In this document: piece by piece, positions 25,526-36,203 of the stretch
Layout of the letters: each line of letters opens with the position of its first letter
How positions within the stretch are numbered: position 1 is the stretch's first letter
From: Agaricus subrufescens
Taxonomy: Eukaryota > Basidiomycota > Agaricomycetes > Agaricales > Agaricaceae
Assembly (NCBI GenBank): GCA_029945375.1
Contig: CM057057.1
Span: 2,666,001 to 2,730,000 of the forward strand
DNA: 64,000 bases
Reading direction: 5' to 3'
The notes under the pieces: model-generated
The model's database searches: none
What the model saw: only the letters and a program-made list of their open reading frames with translations
What the model was told of the DNA's origin: nothing
Made by a program: the position numbers and the translations under genes

Positions 25526-28004
25526 TCACGTCCGTCGAAGAGTTGGGAGGCCAATTGATTTCAAGTTTTTGGGAGCGGGTAATCGAGAAGTTGACGCTCG
25601 AGGGGTGGGTTTGGGTAATGAAGAGGTTGCGCTCGACACGTTGGTAGTTCCAAGTCGTGTCGGTGGTTTCATGCCACTGGACGTGGTGATAGAGGCCGAA
25701 CGAGTATGTGCAGCTGTTGCGGTTGGAGGCACCACTCTTTTAGGACCGCCACTAGGTGCAGTAGATGCAGGGGGTGCAGTCGTTGATTTATGGACGATCG
25801 TTTTCAACTGAGGTCCTTCAGACATTGGCACGCGGCGTGGACCTGGTCCACCTGCTAGCTGCGACGGAATCGAAGGTCGAGGGGGAACGAAACACTTCGT
25901 CTTGATCGTCTGTCCAGCAGGTTGCACATGCACTTCTTTTTCCTGGGGGTTATCCTGTTCTGTGGTAGCTTTTCGTGTACGAAGAGGTGCGATGCTCGGC
26001 AGGTTCTGAAGTTTGGAAGAGGTACTGATGGATAATCTTTTCAACCCAGTGGCGGGCTTAGGATTAGGATGTCCGGGTACACTCGTTGTGGAGTTGCTTC
26101 GTTCGTGTTCAGCAGTCCTTGTTCTCTTTAGAATTTTGAGAGCCGGAACTGCAGGTGGCATGACGGGAACTGTTGGTTTCTCGAACATCTTGGGTGTCGT
26201 AAGTTGAAGAGTGCTTCCCCGTTTTTCAGCCGAACGAGTAGGGATCATGGGTGAATATTCAACAGGGTTCTTCAGCTTACTACCATTGGAAGGGGAGAAC
26301 GGGTATGAGGGTGACATTGCTATTACAAGTAGTGCATAAGTTAAGCTTAATGAAGCAACGTTTCAGAAAACTTACAGAGAATATTTGTGCCCGCGGAAAG
26401 CGGAGATATATCCACCAGACGGGGTGACGATGTTGAGATAGGAATGCTGAGACGCTTCCGCGTCGGTTTGGAATCAGAACCTATTTTTCATCTTGTGAGA
26501 GGTGAGAAAAAAACCTTGAGGAGCAGGACCTACTTATTGGAACAGGAGAATCTGCAGAACCGTCGATCGAGATAGAGGGTGTACTGGGCGCTGAAGTTCG
26601 AGTCAAATGGCTGTCCAAATAAATATGTTAAGTCGCTCACCGTCAACTGGAGTGGCAGGCGCGGACGAACTCGTAGCGGAGGATACATCTGGTATAAACG
26701 CATCAGTTCCATGTTCAATGCTCGCCAATCAAAGGCAAGGTCTCACCATCCATCGAAGATACAGAGGCCCTCTCCCTTTTCACAGCATCCCCGTTGGGTT
26801 TTTTCAATCTTTTCTCCATAGTGACCTTTTCCGCTTCCAAGTTGAAGCTGGGATCATCTTCAGTGTTCGCCAAGAAAGATTCCATGTCGATTTGTGTATT
26901 GAACAAGGACATTTTATCATTTAACAAGTCAAATGACAAATCCGCAGATTGCATGTGCAGCTGGAACGAAGTGTTCAAATCGACCGAAAAGCGATTGCAG
27001 TCTTGAGGAGACGTTATAGAAGGTCTGGGTCGTAATTGGGCATTATTTTCATCAATTACTGGCTCGGGGTCAGGTGGGGGAGTAGTTGAAGGTGGACGCG
27101 AAGGTGTGGAGATGACGACAGGGATGGAGGTATCTGCTATAAGGCTTTCCGAACCCTCAATAGACAAGGTAGAAATATTTGAATGGTCTTGATCGAAGCT
27201 TTGTTGATTGCAAGGCGTGGACGTATATGCAGGTTTGTCTGCATTATTAGGAGAAATATGAAGATCGTGATGAGGTTCAAGTGAGAGATCTCCATCACTG
27301 ATACGTTCACCGACACAATCAGTAGGTAATTCTTGTGCAGTTACGGGGGGTGAAGGGGGGAGGGGAATATCTTCAGGTGCAATTGGTTGATTTGTTTCTG
27401 GTGCTGGAGTATCAATCTCTTGCGACGATACTGCGGGTACCTCCGCTTCATCCTCCTCCAATATAGATTCATTGAAAAGCGCCCCGGGCTTGAGGCCCTC
27501 GACGCAATCATCCGAAGATGGCGTAGATGTCATCTGTGGCCCAGCATTGCCGAGGGGAGATAGTTGAGCCATGGGCAGTGCTCGGCCGATTGGCGATTGA
27601 AAGACGGGCTTGAGCGACCGGTTGGGTGTAGCAGCCTTGACCATGTCTTTGAAGGTAAGTGTAGCATTGTCCTCCTCGTCCGGGAGATTGAAACCGGCGC
27701 CGAACTCGTCTAGGTCCTCATCCAGCAAAGCTTCTGGAGAAGCAGCGTCCTCGAGGGTCATGTCGCCAATGTCAATTAATCGACGCTTCAGTACGGGAGG
27801 TTGCGGATGCGAAACGGCTTCAGACAGCTTGTCAACAAAAAGGCTCATAGTGAGGCCATTCGGAGAGTCTTTGAATGTCTCCTTGTCCTGGTCGTCTATA
27901 TTGGGGACATCGTGGCGGGGGGTTGAGGGGGCCTCGCCGGCGGCTGAATTGGCGAGAGGGTCAAAGAGGTTTACAATACTCTGCCTGGGACGTATTTCGG
28001 ACAT
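25526..28004 (-). CDS. Hypothetical disordered Ser/Thr/Pro-rich protein
   Basis: Start ATG is at 28004 (MSEIRPRQSIVNLFDPLANS) and stop TGA at 25528-25526. A long first exon (to about 26750) is followed by three small exons and a last exon from about 26317. It is roughly 770 residues and rich in Ser-Pro and Thr-Pro sites, with an acidic N-terminal half (DEDLDEFGAGFNLPDEEDN) and a basic, Pro-rich C-terminal half. The region LTMSLFVDKLSEAV and the segment TLTFKDMVKAATPNRSLKP look like short conserved helices. No known domain was recognised. The many SP/TP sites would suit a kinase-regulated nuclear or cytoskeletal protein, but that is only inference. It is divergent from SLD2. Confidence 0.6.
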
Positions 28005-28151
28005 GAGGCTGAGTCGTTCGGCGGGGAGTTCTCTGGCAATGTGCTGTGACAAGTTGAACCGGCTGCAGGGCCGCGGTTTTATTTGTGCCTGTGGACGTGT
28101 ATGAGTCCCGTGACCAGCGTTCCCTCCCATGTGCCATCAGTCGACAGCGCG
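28005..28151. promoter_or_regulatory. Divergent promoter between the hypothetical gene and SLD2
   Basis: Only about 150 nt separate the two opposing ATGs (28004 minus and 28152 plus). Both transcripts must start within or overlap this region. No TATA element was evident. Confidence 0.4.
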
Positions 28152-30039
28152 ATGCCAGCTTCAATGTCCTCCGAGCTCGCCACCGTCCGTGCCGAGGTCA
28201 AGGCATGGGAACGCAACTTCAAGCAGGAAAATGGGAGGGAACCCACCGTAGACGACATCCGAAAGCAGCCCGCGGTCGGTGCGTCGCACCCACTTGTTAA
28301 TCTCGCGTCGTACAAATCCTACAAATCTAGCCCAGAAGTATAGACTTTACAAGAAGCTTTCTAAAGCCTCGGCGGCACCCTCTACCTCAACTCTACGTTC
28401 CAATGTTCCTCCGTCTACTCCTCCCCGCCAAACTTCATCGGCCTCGAAGCCACCGCAGAAGCTCTCCCAGCCTTCGCGCACTGCAGAGACTACGGCCCCA
28501 TTAGCGAGTTTCAATCCTTTCTCTCCTCAGAAAAATGAAAAGGGAAAACAAAAAGAGGCTGTTTCTTTCAATCTCTCCAAAGCCTCTTCGAATCCTTTCG
28601 CCAGCCCTCGCAGATCTGAAGCTCAGTCTTCACAGCGACCCCAATCTCCCGATCCGTTCCCTCCGATCGAATCCGCAGAACCTTCAGGCTCTAAGCTCTC
28701 GTCTATCCAACCTCCTTCTGCTATCTCTCGCGCTCGTAAGCGGCTCCGCGGTGAACCAGTATCACCTTCCCCAAAGAAAGAAAAGCGCAGACGGGTACTG
28801 TCCTCTGGTAATCTTCCTTTTCCGAAGATACGTCTACCAGGCGGTGGTGCTGTAAGCGACAATAGCGACAGCGAGGACGACAAAGACAGCCTTGATGGTG
28901 CCGGTTCATCGCTTGTCGATGATAGTCCAATGAAGCCTGAAGCTAATGGCAAAGCTTTTACTCTACTCTTTGAGGATACCTTAAAGCCAATGTCAAGTAC
29001 AGACTTATTCGGTGCACTGGCTACGAAACCGTCGTGTAGCAAAGACTCAGAAAACTCGCTGCCCAGCATGGACGACGACGTGTTTAGCCCCAACTCTAAA
29101 GCTAGGAGGCCAGTTAACAAACCAACTTCCAAGAATCCGAGCTCTGTCAGATCGCAGACTTCATCTAAGACCAAAGCGCGGTCAAAGCTTGTCCAAATGA
29201 CATTACCTTTCGGTAGTGAAGCCTCTGATAGGGCTGGCAAGCATTCTCCCCCCCAAGGTCGCCCGTCTGCTAAACGCATCCTACCGGAAATAATTGCCGA
29301 ATCACCCATAATTGACCCCGACTCGGAGTCGCCTCCCGATCGACTTACCCTTACATCCCAATTACTCCCCCCATCACCTAACCCGAATGATTCTTCTTAT
29401 ATCTCTGGAAAGTCAAAGCCCAAGGACTCGCGTACTTCTAAATCCACTGGGCGCAAGAAGGCCAAAGTCCATCACAATGAGGATGATAGCATGGAAAGTG
29501 AGGACGACAGCAGCAATTCCAGTGGCCACCAAAGCGTAAAACTCGTCTATCACTCACGCGGTATCCGTGCCACATCACCTAGAGAGGATCATTCCGAGAT
29601 CGAAGATCCTATACTGAATTACACCAAACACGTTCTGCCTCGCGGCAAGGGTCGAGGGCCCGAAAAGCCAAGAGATACTGATGACGAAGAGAACGACCCG
29701 GTCGAGGAACGCGACAGCGACGATGTGGGCCTCGAGAAAACAGAGGGTACCCTACCGAAGGAGCTACATCGCGTTCTGGTGCTGGAGACGTACAAGTCGA
29801 GGAAAAACGTGAGTGAAGAAGAAAACGTTGTGAAGAGACTTCTATCCGGACGCAGAGTACTCCATTACGATCCCAACAAGGGGGGAGAGGTATGGGGCGC
29901 TGGAGAGGATGAAAAAGACGAGCTCGCAGAGCGCGGCGATGATAATATTAATGAAGGAGAAGATGAATGGGAAGAGGATCCTATCCCATGGGAAGTCGGT
30001 GAACTATCGGAGTCTCATTATCATGTAGAAGAAACATAA
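28152..30039 (+). CDS. SLD2: DNA replication initiation factor Sld2 (Drc1)
   Basis: Preferred start is 28152 (MPASMSSELATVR); 28164 is also possible. Exon 1 ends near 28277 (KQPAV), and a 50-nt intron joins to QKYRLYKKLSK. This gives the N-terminal Sld2 signature: VKAWERNFKQENGREPT-x-DDIRKQP..QKYRLYKKL, the helix shared with the N-terminus of animal RecQL4. The rest is disordered, basic and rich in Ser-Pro, with NPFxSP motifs (SFNPFSP, SNPFASP), PKKEKRRRV (likely nuclear signal) and an acidic C-terminus. Sld2, once phosphorylated by CDK, binds Dpb11 and helps load GINS/Cdc45 at origins; the SP sites are consistent with that. About 610 residues. Confidence 0.85.
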
Positions 30040-30574
30040 CTATTTTTTATGTACGTTAATTAGTCGCTGCTCAACTAACTTATCTTTCCAGGCTTTCTGA
30101 TCGATTTTAGCGGATCATTCGGTACGAAATACATCGTGCCAGGTGACGTTACTTGGGGAAGGCCACCCTGGCTCGCTGTGAACGATTGTGGCTTTAATAC
30201 GGCCGCCTTGTTGTTTCACGACCGGTATAAAGTTTAGCTGCCTACCAACTCGTGCATTTGTAGGCGCGCAGAAACAACAAGACCTGCAACGTTTTATTCA
30301 AAGTTGAACAGCCTCGTTCCGAGCACATGTCCGACTACTAAGTTAGACACAACACCAAGTACCTAATATTAAAAGAAGAACACAACCGAAACTGTTCGCA
30401 TTCAAGTGACTACAACGTGTATTCCGCGCACTTCATATGCGCAGGCCTCTATAAGCCCCGGATCTCTGCTAACTTGTTTCCCTCACTTCTGGACTTCGTC
30501 CACAGCTTTACCACTCCCGCATTAGCCTACGCCGCTTTCGCTGTCCTTCTCCCATTTCACGTTCGACTGTAGAT
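30040..30574. other. Intergenic region
   Basis: About 535 nt holding the SLD2 3' end and the promoter of the F-box-like gene. A CT-rich stretch lies just before the next ATG (30475-30560). No gene was seen. Confidence 0.45.
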
Positions 30575-32918
30575 ATGGCCAAGAAATCCGCTTCCCGTAA
30601 GAACAACACCCGTAGCCACCAAACTACGCACAAGGCCCCGCCCAAGCCTGTCGTGAAGACCCCCATCCTCAATATCCTCCGTGATCAAGGGGCTACCACT
30701 AAGCTTCTGGAAGCTATATTGGACGCCTCAAACGGGAAGCGTACGCTTTCCAGGTTTGCGAGGACTTGTAAGGCGTTTTGTGGCCCGGCGTTGGATACTT
30801 TATGGCGGGAGCTGGACTCCCTCGTGCCTGTAATAGGCTTGTTCCCGAATAATATTATGAAGAAAGCCCGCAAGCCGGGTTTCGGTCTGGTGAGCGGATT
30901 CGCCACATGTTGGTACACGATGTTTGACGTGATGTGGCCAGATCAAAGCGCCGGAAAGCGATGATTGGGCCGGTGTCATCAAATATAGCGACCGCGTTCG
31001 TCGTATTACCTATAACGAGGCCACCAACAACCTCGCGACGGTGTTCCCGTTGCTCGAGGGACGGCCTCATCCTTACATTCTACCGAACTTAGAGGAGTTG
31101 ACATGGAAGGCGCAAACAGCATCAGGCTTGGAGCGAGCGACTATGTTCTTGAACCCAACCTTAAAGGTGATCAACCTACAGATTGAGTCCCAACTTCCGC
31201 AATTCGGTAACTTCCTCGCTGACGTCGCCACTCGAACGAGACTTTCTGGTTTCTCGTTCATGTCCCCGACGTTCATTCCAGACAACTTTACAGAGCTCTT
31301 GCGGAACCAGAAAGGACTCGAGAAAGTAGAACTTGTTGCACCAGGCGCCCTGGGTGCAGACATCGGCAAATGGTCGGCTAAACTTCCCAAGCTAAGGTCG
31401 ATGCAGCTTGACCTGACGGGACGCTCAGCCGCCGCAGTCGAGGGCTTCTTTGATAAGGTCGAAGAAACGGGAATCGATACTCCTAGCTCTATCAACAGCC
31501 ATGATAGTGGTGTCTTCTCCAACGAGGATGACTTCGACTTTTCAGATATCCGCAAATCCGTCATTCGTTTGACTGATGAAGATAGTGATTACGGCAGCGG
31601 AAAACGAGAGACCGGTCCCTTTAGGCATCTGAGGAGACTTCAGTTGACCGGCGATGTGGCCAACATAGTCGTTTTCCTCGAACACCTCCCCTGTTCCCTC
31701 ACACATCTTGACCTTGCCATTGAGGATCCACCTGAGAGGGCAGACTGGGGTGATTTCTGCAATCTTATCAGCGAAAAGTTCGGCGAAACGCTTCAAAGCC
31801 TTCACATCACCGCAACTTCTAGGTCTATCATAAAAGGCGAGACATCGAATGCTCCTCTTCCTCTTCAGTACCTCATCTATCTACCGGAACTTCTTCGCCT
31901 CGATATCGATCTTCCCGAGTCGGTCATCTTCACGCCAGCAGATCTAGAACGGCTAGGATATGCGTGTCCTAAGCTGGAGGTCTTGCGGCTCTGTCCCCTT
32001 GCACGTTTCCACAACAGCTCGCCCAGGATAAGCCTGGAGGCCCTCGGTTGGCTGACTCGGGGCTGCAGAAACCTACAGACTCTTCACATAAACGTGGACG
32101 CGCAGCCGGGTTCCATCCCAATTCTCCAAAATCGATCATTGTCGTCGACGTCCCTTCAGCGTATTCACTTTGGTAACTCCTGGATATCGGACCCTCTACA
32201 AGTTTCCGTGCTCCTTAGCCACCTCGCTCCGAACTTGGAGTCGATTAAGTGGTTCCAGGACAAGAACAGGCCACATTATAACGAGGTCCATGACAACAAC
32301 TGGCAGGCAGTATCCATCACTCTCCCCCATTTACAGATGATGCGCCATGTCGAACGTTCGTTCGTGGTCCACGGACCTCCACCTGTCCAGCGTGTCTTGC
32401 TGGAGAAGTCCATCGACGCTACGATCGAAAAATTGAATATGGGCGTCCAAGCGCGACCAGAGACCGTAAGCGCCATGATCCAGGCTGTTCCTTCGTTTGT
32501 CAATCGCGACGTCGATGCTACCGTCGAGCGACATTCAATATGCATCGATGCTACACCCGAGAGAGTGGACGTTGGCATCGGAGCTTCCTTAACACATGCC
32601 GAAGTTTCCGTGGAAGCCAGACCAGTGACCGTCTCCGTTTCTACAGCCATCGACACAAGTGTATTCCAGAATTTGGAGGTAGCAGAGGGACCCGAGCAGA
32701 AGGAGCGTGACGTGCACGTGCAAAAACCATACCTCCGCCCCATCTTCGCCATTTTCTCTTCTTTATACCGTATTTTGATCTTCTATCCCCTCACCTTGCC
32801 CGCCCGCCTTGCACACGCAATCTTCGGAAACCTTCGACGAAAGAGACCTCAAAATATTGATACCCCCGTCTCCCCTAGCAACGACATTTCAATGGAGACC
32901 GTTCGCGTTTCGTCTTAA
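30575..32918 (+). CDS. F-box-like protein with leucine-rich region and hydrophobic tail
   Basis: ATG is at 30575 (MAKKSASRKN) and stop at 32916-32918. One intron (30891-30941) joins KKARKPGFGL to IKAPESDDWAG. After a basic N-tail, the segment LLEAILDASNGKRTLSRFA followed by RTCKAFCGPALDTLWREL has the degenerate F-box pattern common in agaricomycetes. A leucine-rich repeat-like region follows (about 31070-32350; LRRLQLTG, LTHLDLAIED). A stretch with repeated D-A-T-x-E units comes next (about 32400-32660). The C-terminus holds PIFAIFSSLYRILIFYPLTL (about 32740-32800), a probable membrane-associated helix, then a basic tail. The expected role is substrate recognition in an SCF ubiquitin ligase; the target is unknown. 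Confidence 0.72.
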
Positions 32919-33203
32919 TTATTATATTCGGATGGATGGACAATTGCAATTGTACAACACTCACATAATTTGGATTCGATGCTCTTGTTTTATGCACCAT
33001 ATGTCTTCTTATGCCCTTATGCTTTATGTAGCGCTTCTTCATATATGCAATCCATTTCTTCTCTGAGAACTTTGCTTGGTGAAAAGAACCGACAACGTGG
33101 GTTGAGGATGAGATCAAGACGCCAGAGACAAACAAAGGCCAACAACACGGATAGGGCGACGCGTCATTCAATTGCAGACGATCTATAATTCTCCATATCC
33201 CTA

Positions 33204-35009
33204 ATGAGCGACGTCAAGAAACAAGAAAAAGACTTCACCGCAGAGGTCGATGCTCTCCTTCCGGAGGCAGACAAGATCGCCAAGGTCTGCCAGATCTCCT
33301 TCCAAAGAGGCTACTGTTATTAATAATTACTCAGTCGGGCAAACTACAAGAGGCACTCGATAAACTCTTTGTCCTCGAGAAACAAACTAGAAACGTCTGT
33401 TATTTGGCCGACCATTTGAGAATGATTTTGACTGATCCACAGGCCGCCGATCTCGCTTCAACGACTCGTCTAGCAAAAGCGATCATCCAACACACCTACG
33501 ACGCTCGAAATCATACACTCTTGAACTCCAGTATTCAAACCTTGAGCAAGAAACATGGTCAGCTCAAGGCTGCAATTCAAGCTTTTGTAGAACAAGCAAT
33601 AGAATGGCTACCCGAAATCAAATCTCGGGACGGTATCGAAAAGTGGCTGGAACTTGTCGAAACCCTAAGAAGTGTAACCGAGGGCAAGGTCAATCATCCT
33701 TCATCTCCGGTGCAAAAGTTCAAGCCCTCATAATTTGTACAGATCTTTCTTGAGACACCACGGGCTCGCGTCACTCTTCTTCTTTCTCATCACCACGAGG
33801 GTCTAGCGAAAGAATCTTCAAACTCACAGAAGTCCAAAGAATCGTTACAGACGGCGTCAGATCTGCTAAGTGATCTCCAGGTGGAGACTTATTCTTCTAT
33901 GGAACGGCGCGAGAAGACAGAGTTCATTCTCGAACAAATGCGCCTGCTCATCGCCGTAGCGAGAGTAAAGGATGATGAACAAGGTAAGGGGAAGGATGGA
34001 AAAGATACACTTGGTGGTGGTGAAGCTGAGTGGGTGAAAGTCCGAGTTGGTGGGAGGAAAGTCAACGAGCAATTTTTGACGGAGAAGGAAAACGAGGTAC
34101 GCTTGTCTGTGTCTGCATTTTAGCTGATTGACCTTAGGCGCTGTAGGATCTTAAACTCAAATACTATGATCTCATGATCCAACACGCATTACATTCAAGT
34201 GCATACCTTGACGTTGCCAAATACTATTACAAAGTTTGGGAGACCCCGTCCATCAAAGAGGACGTTCATGGCAAGGGAAAGACAGTAAGTTCCTTGTTGT
34301 CTGCCCACGATTGTAACATCTGATTAGGATAGGCATTGGAACACATCGTATACTATGTCGTCCTAGCACCCCACAACAACGAACAATCCGATATGGTCCA
34401 CCACCTGTTTGCTGATCCTGCCCTAGCGAAACTTGAGTTGCATTAGTGCGTCTTCCCGACCTACGATAGTTTTCAGTCCTGATCGAATACCAGCAATCTC
34501 GTAAAATGCTTCGTGACGAAAGAACTCATGAGGTGGCCTGGCATCCAGAGTATCTACGGGGGATTCCTACGACAAACGCCAGTTTTCAAAGCCGAAAAGC
34601 AATGGGAAGACCTTCATACCCGTGTCATCGAACACGTAAGTGCTGCTTCAGCTCGGGACGTCGTAATATAAGACTGATCTCCATGGGTCAGAACATTCGT
34701 GTCATCGCTGAGTATTACAGTCGCATCAAATTGGAACGTCTTAGATCGCTCCTGGACCTTTCTTTGAAGCAAACCGAGGAAATCCTATCTCGTCTTGTCG
34801 TCTCCGGTACGGTGTGGGCTCGCATTGATCGACCTGCGGGCATCGTCAACTTCCGGAGTAAACGAACTGCTGAGGAAGTTATGAATGATTGGAGTTCTGA
34901 TATGCAGAAGCTGTTGGGTTTAGTAGAAAAGACGTGGATGGGCATGAATGCCGCACAGGCTGCACAGGCAAGAGTGAAAGCAGCGGCCGCCGCCACATCG
35001 ACTTCGTAA
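33204..35009 (+). CDS. RPN5: 26S proteasome regulatory subunit Rpn5 (PSMD12)
   Basis: Start MSDVKKQEKDF is at 33204 and stop TAA at 35007-35009, in about eight exons. The joined reading has the Rpn5 order: KQEKDFTAEVDALLPEADKIAK, GKLQEALDKLFVLEKQTRN, TLSKKHGQLKAAIQAFVEQA, SSMERREKTEFILEQMRLL, KYYDLMIQHALHSS, YLDVAKYYYKVWETP. The C-terminal PCI domain follows (NIRVIAEYYSRIKLERLRSL, then LSRLVVSGTVWARIDRPAGI) and an Ala-rich tail. It is about 480 residues, as expected. Rpn5 is a scaffold of the proteasome lid. The gene converges on mS23, leaving only about 100 nt for both 3' ends. Confidence 0.93.
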
Positions 35010-35112
35010 AACCAGGTACAATGTAATTTTATCCAATGCACTAGTTCACTTCCTGCAGGAGCCCGACAAATCGTGTATAAGAATCTAAAAAATAATTAAT
35101 TGGATGCGTTCA

Positions 35113-36055
35113 CTAAGAGGTAATAACTTGATTCTCTACGGTTTCTGCAGATAAGTGTTGAGGGATGGGTTGTGTCAGCATAGGCGCATACTCTGCCGTC
35201 GCCTTATCTTTCCACAATTTTACATACTGCTCTCCCTTCGTCCACTGGCCTGGCTCAACATTCCTCTCAACAATCCCTCTCCATCTCTTCTTCGCCGCAC
35301 TAGCACTCTCATCATCCAACTCTTCTTCTTCTTCCCATTTCTCTAACTCCTTCTCATGTTTCGAATACGCTTTTTCAACTTCTGTCGCTTCAAAAGTTAT
35401 ACCGAATGCTTCTGCTTCGACTGCAGCAAAGGTGGAAGCGATATGCTGTTCGGAGCGGAGAGCACGGAATTGAGCAATAGCAGTGAAGTATGCTTCAGAA
35501 ATCGTGTACTGTTCAGGGATCGAGTCTGCTTCATAGACCGGTTTTGTACAGTATTGTTGCAAGTTCACCGCGAATCGAATAGCACTAAGGTACGAGACGT
35601 AGAAATATATCAGAGAGACAGATATTACAGAAGGTCGACCACTCAGATACTCACTCCTCGGGTGAAGGGTTCCTCCCTCTCTGCCTCAATCTTGTCCATT
35701 TTTCCTTTTGAATATGGTGTGGAGTTTCAATGGCGGCCCCTTCAACCAAAGTCGTTGGGCGGAACGCTTCAAATGGATGGTCGCGGAAGAACTGCCTCCG
35801 AACGTCGTCCTCGATATATCGTACAGGCAGTGGTCTTGTTTTTACTTTTCGTAGCTTAACAGGTTGACCAGTTCCAATTTTGGGCTCGGTTGGTGTATGG
35901 TCGTATTCGGTACGAGAAGTAGACGCTTTCGGGGGAAGGGGAAGAGGAGGATATTGGAGGACTGCCTGATACCATGCAGGCTCCTTTTTGATGTAGTTTC
36001 CGCGCATGAGGCGCGAAACCTGGTGATGCACCTGGTTGGCAAACCGTCGCACCAT
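35113..36055 (-). CDS. RSM25: Mitochondrial small-subunit ribosomal protein mS23 (Rsm25)
   Basis: Start ATG is at 36055 (MVRRFANQVHHQVSRLMRG) and stop at 35115-35113. Two exons are joined so that RNPSPE is followed by DAIRFAVNLQQ. Motifs fit fungal mS23/Rsm25: GNYIKKEPAWYQAVLQYPPL, RQFFRDHPFEAFRPTTLVE, KWTRLRQRGRNPSPE, AIAQFRALRSEQHIA, RWRGIVERNVEPGQWTKGE and a tail with YAPMLTQP. Length is about 290 residues. The N-terminus has no strong separate presequence, which is usual for this family. It acts in the mitochondrial ribosome. Confidence 0.88.
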
Positions 36056-36203
36056 TTGTCGTTTGTAAAACCACGACGAGTTTGGCGAAAGTGCAGCGGA
36101 AAGTGTTCACGCGACTGCGTCACGAAAATTCGGATCATCCCTCACTTCAAACATGCACAAACATCTAATTTCACTCATTATATATTCTCATAGACCCAAA
36201 ATG

